64,000 nt of DNA from assembly GCA_028283655.1 (NCBI GenBank), contig JAPWKE010000003.1:186001-250000 (forward strand). Reading direction: 5' to 3'. The notes under the pieces were generated by a model that saw only the letters and a program-made list of their open reading frames with translations, did no database searches and was not told where the DNA came from. The DNA is from Acidobacteriaceae bacterium (lineage in GTDB: Bacteria > Acidobacteriota > Terriglobia > Terriglobales > Acidobacteriaceae). A program made the translations under genes and the position numbers. Below are positions 30,888-39,921 of the stretch, piece by piece (position 1 is the stretch's first letter; every line of letters starts with the position of its first letter).

Positions 30888-31835
30888 ATGGCAACCGAGC
30901 CGAACCATCCCGAAGCGCCGCATGTGCATGACCCCGAGGAGCCGCTGACGGCGGATTTGACGCCGGATGTTGCGCCCGTGATGGCTGCATTTCTTGGAGA
31001 GGTCGCCGAGCATGTGGCTACGGAAGCGCCGCCGGATGTTTTTTCTTCCCATCAGGGCCGTGTGCAGGATGAGGTTGCCGCGCATGTAGGGCCGTACATT
31101 GCGTTTCAGCATGTCCATAAGGCGTTCGGAGACTTCACCGTGCTTGAGGATGTGAATTTTTATGTAAACGCCGGCGAGACGTTATGCATCCTCGGACGTT
31201 CGGGTGTGGGCAAGTCCGTGTCACTGCAGATTCTGATGGGCTTTCTGAAGCCGGACAGCGGCGTGGTGCTGGTGGCAGGACAGGACATTGCGCATTACAG
31301 CGAGCAGCAGATGCAGGACGTTCGCCGCAAGGTGACGATGGTATTTCAGAACGGCGCACTGTTTGACTCGATCTCGGTGGGCGAGAACGTGGCGTTTCCG
31401 CTGCGTGAGCGCGGTGACATGAACGAAGAGCAGATGCTGCAGGTGGTCAAAGGGCTGCTGGAGATGGTGGGCGTGGCGGGCATGGAAGACAAGCTGCCGA
31501 GCGATCTGTCGACAGGGATGAAGCGTTCCGTGGCGATTGCGCGGGCGCTGGCCGCGCAGCCTACGGCCGTGCTCTATGACGAGCCGACGACGATGGTGGA
31601 TCCGCTGATGGGGCGATTGCTGGGCGACCTGATTCAACGTTTAAAGCAGCAGTTGCATCTGACTAGTATCGTTGTGACTCACGATATGCGATTCGCGGAA
31701 AAACTTGCAGACAGGGTTGTGTTTCTTCACGAAGGCAAGGCGCGCTTCTTCGGCACGATTGAGGAGTTGCGAGCGACGGAAGACCCGATTTTGAAAGAGT
31801 TTCTCGCGTTGGACGAGCTTGTTTTACCTCGCTGA
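30888..31835 (+). CDS. ABC transporter ATP-binding protein, MlaF/Ttg2A-like
   Basis: A 315-residue ABC ATPase. The core (about 70-310) has Walker [10 protein letters not shown]-loop [11 protein letters not shown], signature [15 protein letters not shown] and Walker [15 protein letters not shown] followed by VTHDM. The [22 protein letters not shown] region is characteristic of MlaF, the ATPase of phospholipid/toluene-tolerance transporters. An acidic N-terminal extension of about 70 residues is extra to the family. No MlaE permease or MCE substrate-binding gene follows, so its membrane partner must be elsewhere. A terminator follows at 31895. Confidence 0.87.
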   Translation: MATEPNHPEAPHVHDPEEPLTADLTPDVAPVMAAFLGEVAEHVATEAPPDVFSSHQGRVQDEVAAHVGPYIAFQHVHKAFGDFTVLEDVNFYVNAGETLCILGRSGVGKSVSLQILMGFLKPDSGVVLVAGQDIAHYSEQQMQDVRRKVTMVFQNGALFDSISVGENVAFPLRERGDMNEEQMLQVVKGLLEMVGVAGMEDKLPSDLSTGMKRSVAIARALAAQPTAVLYDEPTTMVDPLMGRLLGDLIQRLKQQLHLTSIVVTHDMRFAEKLADRVVFLHEGKARFFGTIEELRATEDPILKEFLALDELVLPR

Positions 31836-31894
31836 CCCGAAAGCCGCAGAGGGTTACTAAGGTACTGCGTGGTAGCCTACAGAAACACTCCAGC

Positions 31895-31914
31895 GCGCAG
31901 TTTCTGCGCTTTTA
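31895..31914 (+). terminator. Intrinsic terminator after the ABC ATPase gene
   Basis: A 6-bp perfect stem (gcgcag with ctgcgc) with a TTT loop is followed by ttttaaaa. Confidence 0.7.
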
Positions 31915-31922
31915 AAATAACG

Positions 31923-31942
31923 GCCTTTTGGCCTTAAAAGGC
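31923..31942 (+). promoter_or_regulatory. Leader hairpin before the glycosyltransferase gene
   Basis: gccttttggccttaaaaggc forms a 7-bp stem with a 6-base loop and ends 7 bases before the aaggag ribosome-binding site. It could influence translation start; this is inference. Confidence 0.35.
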
Positions 31943-31962
31943 ACAATCAAGGAGCCTTGCAG

Positions 31963-33477
31963 GTGACGACGCCCGACTATCTTGAGCAGATCGTAATCTC
32001 CAACCGGAGACGGCGAGAGAAGGCTCGAGCGCGAGGGCAAAACGGCCGGGTCAGCGTGTTTTCCGCTACCGCAGTCGCCTGGGGAGTACTGGACGGACTT
32101 TCTGCTGTTGTGGCCGGGTTGCTGGCCTTCCGCTGGGGAACTCACGTTTCCTTGCGTTCGTTGCACATGCAGGTCCACGGCTGGAACAGTTGGCTTCAGA
32201 ACGCCACACTGCTTTCTTTCCTCTACCTGTTGGTTTTCGTTGCCTACTTTGTCGTTTCTGCGCGCTTTAATGGCCTCTATCGCTCGGTAGATAACTACAG
32301 CGGATTGCATGAACAGCGCCTCGTAGTGCAAACCGCATTAACCTCCAGCCTGTTGCTTTGCGGAACGCTGTATGTTCTTCCTGCGTATGAGGTTTCGCGG
32401 CTCTCCGTGCTGTACATGGTGCTGCTGACGATGGGGCTGGTGATGGTTCGCCGGGCGCTGTGGCGAAAGCTTCGCCAGCGGCAGTTTCTGGAAGGACTGG
32501 AGACGCGCAATGTGCTCATCATCGGTGATGGCCGTGTAGGACATGCGCTGAAGAACCACCTGGAAGCGTTGCCGCATATGGGCTTCCGCTTCAAAGGCTT
32601 TGTCACGCTGGAGGATCGCGAAGAGATTGCGGCTTCTTCGCAGGTGATTGGCAGCATAGCGAACTGCGTGGCGTTGGCTCGTTCGCTATTTGTCGATGAA
32701 ATTTTCTTCTCTACACCTGCTGATAAGGCAACGGTCATTGGCGTTGTGGAAGAGGCTCGCGCGCTTGGTATCGATGTGCGTGTGGTGCCTGATTTGTATG
32801 ATGGGCTGGCGTGGAATGCGCCGGTAGAGTACATCGGCCAGTTTCCGACGATTCCGCTGCACCGTGGAGATTTCCCGCGTGGCGCGTACATGGCGAAGCG
32901 CGTGATGGATGTGGTGCTCTCCTCGCTCATCCTGTTGGTCATCTCGCCGATCCTTGTGACGATTGCCTTGCTGGTTCGCTTCGACTCCGAGGGGCCGATT
33001 CTTTATCGGGCTGAGCGTATCGGTCGTAAGGGCCGCATGTTCAAGTGCTTCAAGTTCCGTTCGATGGTCTCCAATGCGGACAAGATCAAGAAAGACCTTG
33101 CCCACCTGAACGAGCGCAACGATGTACTGTTCAAGATCACGAACGACCCGCGCATTACGAAGGTCGGTGCACGGTTGCGTAAGTACTCGCTGGATGAACT
33201 GCCGCAGTTGTTCAACGTGCTGAAGGGCGATATGAGCCTGGTGGGGCCGCGTCCTCCGCTAGCCTCGGAGGTTGCGAAGTATGATCTTTCGCACCTTCGC
33301 CGTCTCGATGTGCTGCCCGGTATGACGGGGCTCTGGCAGGTAGAAGCGCGGCAGGATCCTTCGTTCGACAGCTACATTTCGTTGGACACGGCGTACGTCG
33401 AAAACTGGAATCTCATGCTGGATCTTCGGATTCTTGCGCGTACGGTGAGCGTTGTGTTGCAAGGCACAGGCTCTTAG
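31963..33477 (+). CDS. Polyprenyl glycosylphosphotransferase (exopolysaccharide initiation)
   Basis: It moves a sugar-1-phosphate from a UDP-sugar to undecaprenyl phosphate at the inner membrane, starting synthesis of an exopolysaccharide repeat unit. The 504-residue protein has four N-terminal membrane helices, a CoA-binding-like Rossmann region (NVLIIGDGRVGHAL), a fifth helix (KRVMDVVLSSLILLVISPIL) and the bacterial sugar transferase domain. That domain has FKCFKFRSMVSNADK, KYSLDELPQLFNVLKGDMSLVGPRPPL and DVLPGMTGLWQVEAR. GTG 31963 is 8 bases after aaggag; TTG 31957 is too close to it. No other capsule gene is adjacent, as for WcaJ/PssY-type orphan transferases. Confidence 0.92.
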   Translation: MTTPDYLEQIVISNRRRREKARARGQNGRVSVFSATAVAWGVLDGLSAVVAGLLAFRWGTHVSLRSLHMQVHGWNSWLQNATLLSFLYLLVFVAYFVVSARFNGLYRSVDNYSGLHEQRLVVQTALTSSLLLCGTLYVLPAYEVSRLSVLYMVLLTMGLVMVRRALWRKLRQRQFLEGLETRNVLIIGDGRVGHALKNHLEALPHMGFRFKGFVTLEDREEIAASSQVIGSIANCVALARSLFVDEIFFSTPADKATVIGVVEEARALGIDVRVVPDLYDGLAWNAPVEYIGQFPTIPLHRGDFPRGAYMAKRVMDVVLSSLILLVISPILVTIALLVRFDSEGPILYRAERIGRKGRMFKCFKFRSMVSNADKIKKDLAHLNERNDVLFKITNDPRITKVGARLRKYSLDELPQLFNVLKGDMSLVGPRPPLASEVAKYDLSHLRRLDVLPGMTGLWQVEARQDPSFDSYISLDTAYVENWNLMLDLRILARTVSVVLQGTGS

Positions 33478-33494
33478 CGCGTTAGACTAAGGTC

Positions 33495-35174
33495 GTGCGA
33501 ATCGCGCTAGCCCAGATCAACCCGACTGTCGGGGACTTCGACGGAAATTACGCAAGAATTGCGAGCTTTTACGAGCGCGCAGTAGAGGCAGGCGTTGAGC
33601 TTGTCATGTTCCCTGAACTGGCGACGTGCGGCTATTGGCCCGCGGACCTGCTGGAGAAGGAAACCTTTCTGCTGAAGGCGGAAGAGACGCTTGTTCGCGT
33701 CGCTGCGCTGACGGCGGGCGAAGGCAAGCCTGCGATCCTGTGCGGCTCGGTACTGCGCTGTGAAGGCGCGGGAGAAAAGCCGGTGCGCAACGTCGCTGCC
33801 GTCTGCGACGGCGGCCAGATTCAGTTTGTGCAGACGAAGACTCTGTTGCCGTTCTACGACGTCTTCGATGAGCAGCGATACTTCGAGCCCGCCAACCAGG
33901 TTGGGCTGACGATGATTAAAGGTCAGCCGGTTGCGATCACAATCTGCGAAGACGCCTGGAACGACAAGATGTTCTGGCCGCGACAGGTGTATCCGGTCGA
34001 TCCGGTGGAAGAGCTGATGAAGCAGTGGGCGGTGCTGCCGCAGCCGCTGAGCGGGCATCGCGTGATCCTGAACATTTCGGCGTCGCCTTACTGGCACAAC
34101 AAGTGCGAGACGCGTTACCGGATGATCGGCGCGCTGGCCAAGCGGCATCGCGCGACGGTGGTCATGGTTAACCAGGTTGGTGCGAATGATTCGCTGGTCT
34201 TTGATGGTGCTTCGTTTGCGATGAACGCGAACGGGGAGCTGATGGCGCAGTCGCAGGCGTTTGTTGAAGATCTGGTGCTGCTCGACACGACTTCGACGGT
34301 AACGATCGAAGAGCCTGTGGACACTGTTGCCGCCGAGACCGCGCGTACGTGGGATGCGTTGGTCATGGGCACGCGTGATTATCTGCGGAAGTCGGGATTC
34401 AAGAAGGCTCTGATCGGGCTGAGCGGTGGCATTGATTCTGCACTGGTGGCGGCGATTGCTGTGGAAGCGTTGGGAGCGGAGAACGTTCTGGGTGTCGGTA
34501 TGCCGAGCGAGTTTTCGTCAGAGGGCTCCGTGACGGACGCGCGCGAGCTGGCCGAGAACCTTGGAATTCGTTTTGAGATTGCGCCGGTGAAGTCGATCTT
34601 CGACGATTACACGCGGGTGCTGGAGCCGTTCTTTGCGGGCACGCCGTTCGGCCTGGCGGAGGAGAACCTGCAGCCGCGCGTTCGCGGCACGCTGCTGATG
34701 GCACTGTCGAACAAGACCGGTGCGCTGGTGCTGACGACGGGCAACAAGAGCGAGATGGCGACGGGATACTGCACGCTCTACGGCGACATGGTCGGCGCAA
34801 TCGCGGTAATTGCGGACTGCTACAAGACCGAGGTCTACGCACTGAGCCGTTATGCTAACCGCGAGCGTAGGATCATCCCGCAAGAGACGTTGACCAAGCC
34901 ACCGAGTGCGGAGCTTCGGCCGGGGCAGAAGGACACGGATTCGCTGCCGGAGTATGAGGTGCTCGACCCGATTCTTCGGCTGTATATCGAAGACCTGCTG
35001 CCAGCCGAGGAGATTGTTGCGCGGCTTGGTGTGGAGCTTGAGCTGGTGCACCGGATTATCCGTCTGGTAGAGATCAACGAGTACAAGCGCCAGCAGGCGG
35101 CGCCGGTGTTGAAGGTTTCGAAGAAGTCTTTTGGGCGCGGGCGACGGTTTCCGATCGTCGCAGTGCGTTCATAG
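33495..35174 (+). CDS. nadE: Glutamine-dependent NAD+ synthetase
   Basis: It makes NAD+ from deamido-NAD+, ATP and glutamine. The 559-residue two-domain protein has an N-terminal nitrilase-like glutaminase (MFPELATCGYWPADL glutamate, the lysine in QTKTLLPFYD, Cys151 in ITICEDAW). The C-terminal synthetase has the PP-loop SGGIDS (310-315), then TTGNKSEMATGYCTLYGDM. Start GTG 33495 lies 17 bases after the previous stop codon. The C-terminus ends in KKSFGRGRRFPIV, typical of this enzyme. A DsbA-like gene follows after 32 bases. Confidence 0.95.
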   Translation: MRIALAQINPTVGDFDGNYARIASFYERAVEAGVELVMFPELATCGYWPADLLEKETFLLKAEETLVRVAALTAGEGKPAILCGSVLRCEGAGEKPVRNVAAVCDGGQIQFVQTKTLLPFYDVFDEQRYFEPANQVGLTMIKGQPVAITICEDAWNDKMFWPRQVYPVDPVEELMKQWAVLPQPLSGHRVILNISASPYWHNKCETRYRMIGALAKRHRATVVMVNQVGANDSLVFDGASFAMNANGELMAQSQAFVEDLVLLDTTSTVTIEEPVDTVAAETARTWDALVMGTRDYLRKSGFKKALIGLSGGIDSALVAAIAVEALGAENVLGVGMPSEFSSEGSVTDARELAENLGIRFEIAPVKSIFDDYTRVLEPFFAGTPFGLAEENLQPRVRGTLLMALSNKTGALVLTTGNKSEMATGYCTLYGDMVGAIAVIADCYKTEVYALSRYANRERRIIPQETLTKPPSAELRPGQKDTDSLPEYEVLDPILRLYIEDLLPAEEIVARLGVELELVHRIIRLVEINEYKRQQAAPVLKVSKKSFGRGRRFPIVAVRS

Positions 35175-35206
35175 CAAGTTTGTTGAAAGAAGAGGAGTAA
35201 AGCAGA

Positions 35207-36226
35207 GTGAACGTGGCGATGAAGACGGCAGTACTTGGTGTGTTGGGCGCAGTGGCTGTATTGGCAGCTTCTGCACAGACGGCGGAACCCGCAGCTCCGA
35301 AGCCGCAGGCTTCGGCACAGGCTGCGGTGGCAGCAGCGGCAGCAGCGAAGAACCCGTTCCCGCCGGTAAACCCGAAGAACTTTACAGCAGCAACGCCGAC
35401 TCCGGCGGATGTGAACTCGTTCCTGAAGGAGCTTTGGGGTTATGACGAGAACCGTACCTGGAGCGTGGTAGGCATTCAGAAGACGCCTGCTCCCGGTGTT
35501 GCGAAGGTGACCGTGATGATCGCCGACAAGGCGCAGCCGGGCAAGGAAGCGTCGACTGTCTTCTATGTGACTCCCGATGGCAAGCATGCGCTGGCTGGTG
35601 AAGTGATCGACTTCGGCGCGCAGCCGTTTGCGGAGAAGAAGGCGACGCTGTTGGCTGAGGCCAAGGGGCCTTCGCGCGGAGCCAAGGGCGATGGTCTGCT
35701 GCTGGTAGAGTTTGCCGACCTGCAGTGCCCGCACTGCAAGGAAGCGCAGGACACGATGGACCAGCTTGCAACTGACTTCCCGCAGGCGCGCATCGTGTTT
35801 GAGAATTACCCGATCACCGAGATCCATCCCTATGCCGAAGAGGCTGCGGCGATGGGCGTGTGCGTGCGCAAGGCAAAGGGCGATCCTGCGTTCTTCACCT
35901 ACGCGAGTGCGGTGTTTGAGGCCCAGGCTGCTTTGACAGCTTCCAACCACGAAGGCGCGCTGGCCACGGCAGTTACCCGTGCAGGAGCCGACGCGAAGGT
36001 TGTGGCCGCTTGTGCGGCAACTCCGGCGACGATCGCAGAGGTAAACGCAGAGCGCAAGCTGGGCGAAGACCTGGGCGTAAACCAGACGCCGACGCTGATG
36101 GTGAACGGCTGGGCTTTGCCGGTGGCCTCTGTACCGTACGAAGTATTGAAGAAGATGATCGCGTACCGCGCTGGTCTGGATGGCGTGACGGTGCACCTGC
36201 AGCCAACGCTGACGGAGCTGAAGTAA
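35207..36226 (+). CDS. DsbA-like thioredoxin-domain protein
   Basis: A 339-residue exported thiol-disulfide protein. A signal segment (VAMKTAVLGVLGAVAVLAASAQ) is followed by an alanine/proline-rich stretch. A DUF-like domain (about 60-150) precedes a DsbA/DSBA-thioredoxin_4 domain with VEFADLQCPHCKEAQ, active site CPHC, and the cis-proline loop NQTPTLMVNGWAL. It may oxidise or isomerise disulfides in exported proteins. GTG 35207 has gaggag 9 bases upstream; ATG 35219 is an alternative. A terminator follows. Confidence 0.88.
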   Translation: MNVAMKTAVLGVLGAVAVLAASAQTAEPAAPKPQASAQAAVAAAAAAKNPFPPVNPKNFTAATPTPADVNSFLKELWGYDENRTWSVVGIQKTPAPGVAKVTVMIADKAQPGKEASTVFYVTPDGKHALAGEVIDFGAQPFAEKKATLLAEAKGPSRGAKGDGLLLVEFADLQCPHCKEAQDTMDQLATDFPQARIVFENYPITEIHPYAEEAAAMGVCVRKAKGDPAFFTYASAVFEAQAALTASNHEGALATAVTRAGADAKVVAACAATPATIAEVNAERKLGEDLGVNQTPTLMVNGWALPVASVPYEVLKKMIAYRAGLDGVTVHLQPTLTELK

Positions 36227-36242
36227 GCGAGTGAAGCAGGGG

Positions 36243-36275
36243 AGCGGGCGTCGAACGACGTCCGCTTCTTTGTTT
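36243..36275 (+). terminator. Intrinsic terminator after the DsbA-like gene
   Basis: An inverted repeat of about 11 bp (36243-36253 with 36256-36266, one G-U pair) folds around gaac and is followed by tctttgttt. Confidence 0.85.
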
Positions 36276-36327
36276 ATGCGGCTTCGGAGAGATTTCCTCA
36301 GAAGAGTACATTTCGTCGGGGTGGGCT

Positions 36328-36357
36328 TTGCATTTCAAGGCGGTTTCCGCTTATACT
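36328..36357 (+). promoter_or_regulatory. Promoter of the tRNA-Gly/tRNA-Cys pair
   Basis: TTGCAT at 36328-36333 and TATACT at 36352-36357 with an 18-base spacer resemble a sigma-70 promoter. The -10 box ends 12 bases before the tRNA-Gly 5' end. Confidence 0.55.
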
Positions 36358-36369
36358 GGTTGAGGCAGG

Positions 36370-36444
36370 GCGGGAGTAGCTCAGTGGTAGAGTGCTTCCT
36401 TGCCAAGGAAGATGTCGCCGGTTCGACCCCGGTCTCCCGCTCCA
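36370..36444 (+). tRNA. tRNA-Gly (anticodon GCC)
   Basis: A complete cloverleaf: acceptor gcgggag/ctcccgc, D-arm with agctcagtggtagagt, anticodon stem cttcc/ggaag with loop ttgccaa (anticodon GCC at 36402-36404), T-arm gccggttcgaccccggt, discriminator T and an encoded CCA end. Confidence 0.97.
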
Positions 36445-36533
36445 AAAACACCCTCTTCGTGGTACACCCCCATTACAATTTGTGAGTGTTACCAATCTGG
36501 AGTCTCAGGTGTAAGCCGGTGTGTGTGTGTCGA

Positions 36534-36608
36534 GGCGCGGTACCCAAGTGGTAAGGGAGAGGTCTGCAAAACCTTTATGCGTCGGTTCGATCCCGACCCG
36601 CGCCTCCA
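36534..36608 (+). tRNA. tRNA-Cys (anticodon GCA)
   Basis: Acceptor stem ggcgcgg/ccgcgcc, D-arm with acccaagtggtaaggg, anticodon stem gaggt/acctt with loop ctgcaaa (anticodon GCA at 36566-36568), T-arm cggttcgatcccg, discriminator T and encoded CCA. Base composition falls directly after its 3' end. Confidence 0.97.
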
Positions 36609-36669
36609 TCATAAAGTCATTGAAAATGAATGACGGTGGCTTTGCTTCCTAGATTTTGCGTCAAGTATT

Positions 36670-37233
36670 GTGGCTACGGCTTACCGGAAGCGACAAACAA
36701 AGACGTGCCAACACCCATCTCAGCCTCTACAGTTACGATTTACATCTGGCATTAGCTGGCTGCAAGCCAATAGTCGCGCTGATGTGACTTGTGGGAGCAT
36801 CTCAGCTGAAGAATTGCGTCTTGGGCGAGAGCTTAAAGATCAGATTCCGTTCGCACGCCTGCATAACCTGATACGAATGTTAAGCCTCTATCCGACGCAC
36901 TCCCTTTTCTTGCAAGACAAGAAGATTCATGACGCGATGGAAAAGGTTATTGGCACACGTGCGCAACTCGGCCGCCTGAAAGCTCAATGCGATAAGGCGA
37001 ATGTTTGCATTGTCACAGGAATCACTCAACAGCGACTCGTCCGCATATACAGCGGCGTGCCGAAGCAATCATTTACAAAAGCGCAATCACGTTTTAGCCG
37101 CAGCCTTGCCCCCTTTGTTCCTTCCGCAGGCCAATGCTTGAATCTACGGGTTACGGGTAATATGGCCGTACTCGAAGAGTGCACTGCGTCGCGAAGGATT
37201 TATGTGACTTTCAGAATGATTTATCTGTCTTGA
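36670..37233 (+). CDS. Doubtful hypothetical ORF after tRNA-Cys
   Basis: An open frame of 187 codons starting with GTG. No domain, signal peptide or membrane segment is recognisable, and no Shine-Dalgarno sequence precedes it. Its composition (many Q, R, S and C) is not clearly protein-like. It is the only long frame in the 800 bases between tRNA-Cys and the PAS-GGDEF gene. It may be real island cargo, a decayed gene, or chance. Confidence 0.3.
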   Translation: MATAYRKRQTKTCQHPSQPLQLRFTSGISWLQANSRADVTCGSISAEELRLGRELKDQIPFARLHNLIRMLSLYPTHSLFLQDKKIHDAMEKVIGTRAQLGRLKAQCDKANVCIVTGITQQRLVRIYSGVPKQSFTKAQSRFSRSLAPFVPSAGQCLNLRVTGNMAVLEECTASRRIYVTFRMIYLS

Positions 37234-37426
37234 TTGAAGGGAGATAGATTTATGACAGCCGTAGATATCTTTGATGCGTGGGCTGTGTACACGTTTTGGC
37301 AAATTCAACACCTGAATCTTCACTTGCTTGGCTAACGAGAACATAAATGGGTTTATCTCTAAATCCCATGGGAGAGCAATACGTGATCATGCATGTTCAA
37401 ACCGCGCTCCTTGCGAAGGATTGATA

Positions 37427-38329
37427 ATGAGTCCTCATTCTGAAGACTTTCGATTCTTGGCTTCAAACAGCGCTGACGTTATCTGTCGATGCGATGTCAA
37501 CAGCGTTATGCGCTATGTCTCCCCGTCTTCAACTCGCGTCCTCGGTTGGGCGCCGGAAGAGATGACGGGCAAGCGTATCCTGGACTTCGCTGTGATGGAC
37601 GATATTCAACTACTGACGGCTGCAGTGGCGCAATGGCATGCACCTGAAATCAAAGCGAATATCGTAGTAGCTCGATTGAAGAAAAGAGATGGATCAATAT
37701 GCTGGTATGAAATTCACACTGGGATCGTTCATGATGAAGCAGGTTATGCAACCGGTGCGGCAGTCGTCATAAGAGACACTTCGGAGCGAAAGTTGCTCGA
37801 AGATAAGCTTATTGTATTGGCCTCCACGGATGGTCTCACGGGACTGGCAAACCGTCGTTCGTTTGATGAAGCTCTGGAGCGAGAATGGGCACGTACGTTG
37901 CACGATGGTTCAAAAATATCGTTGATACTTCTCGATATCGACCACTTCAAGAGATTTAATGATTGTTATGGCCATCAGGCAGGTGATTCTTGCTTGCGTG
38001 ATATAGCCACAAGCATCATGAGCACTGTGCGCAAGACTGATATTGTTGCTCGCTATGGAGGTGAAGAGATAGCTATTATTCTCCCCGATTGTGGAGCGGC
38101 AGAGGCCACGGCTATTGCGGAAAATATCAGGCAGGCAATTGAACGTTTAGAGATACCTTATAAAGAGGCTGCTACGGGTACGAATATCGTCACTGCAAGC
38201 CTTGGTGTCACTACATCTATTGCAAGCGGTAGTGACGTTCTGCTGGCGCCTGAGGCGCTTATCCAGATTGCAGATAGGGCTCTTTACATGGCCAAACTGA
38301 GCGGCCGTAACACAGTAGCCACGGCATAG
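37427..38329 (+). CDS. PAS-GGDEF diguanylate cyclase
   Basis: A soluble 300-residue signalling protein. The N-terminal PAS domain (about 1-125) has DVICRCDVNSVMRYVSPSSTRVLGWAPEEMTG and ends in the PAC segment IRDTSERKLLEDKL. The GGDEF domain has LILLDIDHFKRFNDCYGHQAGD and RYGGEEIAIILPD, so the active site reads GGEE and is probably active for cyclic di-GMP synthesis. ATG 37427 has aagga 6 bases upstream; the longer open frame to 37328 has no ribosome-binding site. Lower GC than the left half of the window suggests it is part of accessory DNA. Confidence 0.9.
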   Translation: MSPHSEDFRFLASNSADVICRCDVNSVMRYVSPSSTRVLGWAPEEMTGKRILDFAVMDDIQLLTAAVAQWHAPEIKANIVVARLKKRDGSICWYEIHTGIVHDEAGYATGAAVVIRDTSERKLLEDKLIVLASTDGLTGLANRRSFDEALEREWARTLHDGSKISLILLDIDHFKRFNDCYGHQAGDSCLRDIATSIMSTVRKTDIVARYGGEEIAIILPDCGAAEATAIAENIRQAIERLEIPYKEAATGTNIVTASLGVTTSIASGSDVLLAPEALIQIADRALYMAKLSGRNTVATA

Positions 38330-38504
38330 CTAAATGAACTTGGTTCCCCAAATTATTGAGTCGAACGCTATTGTATCCGCCCAGAGGGATGTCAATCGAA
38401 CAAATATTACTTGTTAAAAATTATACTTTTTATTATTTATCGTAAATTTCGTATGCAACTTTTTCTGCATAAGAGTATGTGAAGTATTATCGGTTACCAA
38501 TTCG

Positions 38505-38656
38505 CTACGTAATGCTTATTGAACGCATTCTGTTGATTAAAACTGAAGGGCAGATGGGTTTCTCAATCAGATCGAAGTGAATGCCTTGAAGTTTGTCTAG
38601 CGATAACTTATCAACAAATCGCATCTTTCCTGAAAAGAACATGGTCTGCCCGGCTT
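38505..38656 (-). pseudogene. Response regulator, C-terminal part cut off by an IS element
   Basis: Reading on the minus strand, the frame from the IS edge gives QAGQTMFFSGKMRFVDKLSL, DKLQGIHFDLIEKPICPSVL and INRMRSISIT, then a stop at 38505. FSG and the E-K-P motif fit the switch residue and conserved lysine of a CheY-like receiver. The N-terminal part lies at 39922-40321 on the same strand; joining the two across the insertion keeps the frame. Confidence 0.72.
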
Positions 38657-38703
38657 GATTTGTACCAGTTGTAATCATTGGAACTGGATACAAGGAGCTG
38701 GTT

Positions 38704-38982
38704 ATGGCAAGGAAACGGCATACAGCTGAGCAGGTGGTGAACCTGCTTCGGCAAGTGGAAGTAGGGATCGCGAACGGCAAGACGACTGTTCTTGCGTGCA
38801 AGGAAGCGTTGATCACAGAGCAGACGTACTACCGCTGGCGCAAAGAGTACGGCGGTCTGCAGGTGGACCAGGCGAAACGGCTGAAGGAGTTGGAGCAGGA
38901 GAACTCGAAGCTGAAGCGCCTGGTTGCGAACCTGAGCCTGGAGAAGCTGGTGTTGAAGGACATCGCGGAGGGAAACTTCTAA
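38704..38982 (+). CDS. IS3-family transposase OrfA (DNA-binding part)
   Basis: A 92-residue protein with a helix-turn-helix (FTEEQ-type start as HTAEQVVNLLRQVEVGI, then CKEALITEQTYYRWRKEYGG). The leucine-zipper segment QAKRLKELEQENSKLKRLVA is typical of OrfA in the IS407 group. It binds the element ends. Near its 3' end the heptamer g-gga-aac (38970-38976) is correctly phased for -1 frameshifting into OrfB, which would make the OrfAB transposase. Confidence 0.92.
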   Translation: MARKRHTAEQVVNLLRQVEVGIANGKTTVLACKEALITEQTYYRWRKEYGGLQVDQAKRLKELEQENSKLKRLVANLSLEKLVLKDIAEGNF

Positions 38983-39902
38983 GCCCTGAGCGACGGCGTT
39001 GTGCGGTGGATCATGCTCAGCAGAAGGGCATGAGTGAGCGCTGGGCGTGTCGTGTGGTGAAGCAACCGCGCGGCACGCAGCGTTATCGACCGACACAGCG
39101 CGAAGATGAAGATCAACTCACACAAGCCATCGTTGTTCTGGCCGGCCAGTATGGCCGCTACGGTTACCGGCGCATCACGGCGCTGCTGGTGCATGCGGGC
39201 TGGAAGGTGGGCAAGGATCGCGTGGAGCGCATCTGGCGTCGCGAGGGGCTGAAGGTACCGAAGAAGCAGAAGCCACGCGGTAGGCTGTGGCTCAACGATG
39301 GATCGTGTGTGCGGCTGCGGCCGATGCATCGCAACCATGTGTGGAGCTACGACTTCGTCAGCGTGCGAACGCATGACGGCAGGACGGCGCGTACGTTGAA
39401 CCTGATCGACGAGCACACACGTGAGGCGCTCATCGTAAAGGTAGAGCGGCGCTGGTCGAGTGCGAAGGTGATCGAAGCACTGGCTGATGTGATGGTGAGC
39501 AAGGGCGTGCCCGAGCATCTTCGCTCGGACAACGGACCGGAGTTCGTGGCGCATGATCTACGTACATGGCTGGCCAAGACAGGAGCAAAGACGATGTACA
39601 TCGAACCCGGTTCACCGTGGGAGAACGGTTACTGCGAAAGCTTCAACTCGAAGATGAGAGATGAGTTCCTGAACGGTGAGATCTTCTACTCGCTGAAGGA
39701 ACTGCGTGTGCTGGCCGAACGCTGGCGCAGGCATTACAACACCGCCAGACCGCACTCATCACTAGGCTACAGACCGCCGGCGCCAGAGGCCTGGCTAGCA
39801 TCCACTGTTCGGCGGCAAGAGGAGCCGGTCGCTTCGCTCCCAGCTCCTCTTACCGCCTTATCGTGCATCGATCTGAACTCAGAAATCGTTGCGCTACACT
39901 AA
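38970..39902 (+). CDS. IS3-family transposase OrfB (DDE catalytic part, by -1 frameshift)
   Basis: The -1 frame entered at the slippery heptamer continues as GKLLSPERRRCAVDHAQQKG and runs to TAA at 39900-39902. The rve/DDE domain has the aspartate in HVWSYDFVSVRT, the second in LRSDNGPEF and the glutamate in SPWENGYCESFNSKMRDE. HYNTARPHSSLGYRPP is the usual end of IS3 OrfB. The catalytic triad is complete, so the element may still be active. Confidence 0.9.
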   Translation, partial: GKLLSPERRRCAVDHAQQKGMSERWACRVVKQPRGTQRYRPTQREDEDQLTQAIVVLAGQYGRYGYRRITALLVHAGWKVGKDRVERIWRREGLKVPKKQKPRGRLWLNDGSCVRLRPMHRNHVWSYDFVSVRTHDGRTARTLNLIDEHTREALIVKVERRWSSAKVIEALADVMVSKGVPEHLRSDNGPEFVAHDLRTWLAKTGAKTMYIEPGSPWENGYCESFNSKMRDEFLNGEIFYSLKELRVLAERWRRHYNTARPHSSLGYRPPAPEAWLASTVRRQEEPVASLPAPLTALSCIDLNSEIVALH

Positions 39903-39921
39903 CAATCCAACTGGTACAAAA

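Larger units (their letters stand above)
38660..39921 (+). mobile_element. IS3-family insertion sequence (IS407-like)
   Basis: A 1262-bp element with two overlapping transposase frames and terminal inverted repeats: the left end reads ttgtaccagttg and the right end, reverse-complemented, ttttgtaccagttg. A possible 3-bp target duplication gat flanks it (38657-38659 and 39922-39924). Its GC content is higher than the surrounding DNA. It looks intact. Confidence 0.88.

Noticed and set aside
38661-39918. IS ends placed symmetrically at TG...CA with a 4-bp target duplication
   Set aside because: The four flanking bases differ (gatt and aaag), and joining the flanks there breaks the response-regulator frame; the 3-bp gat model fits better.
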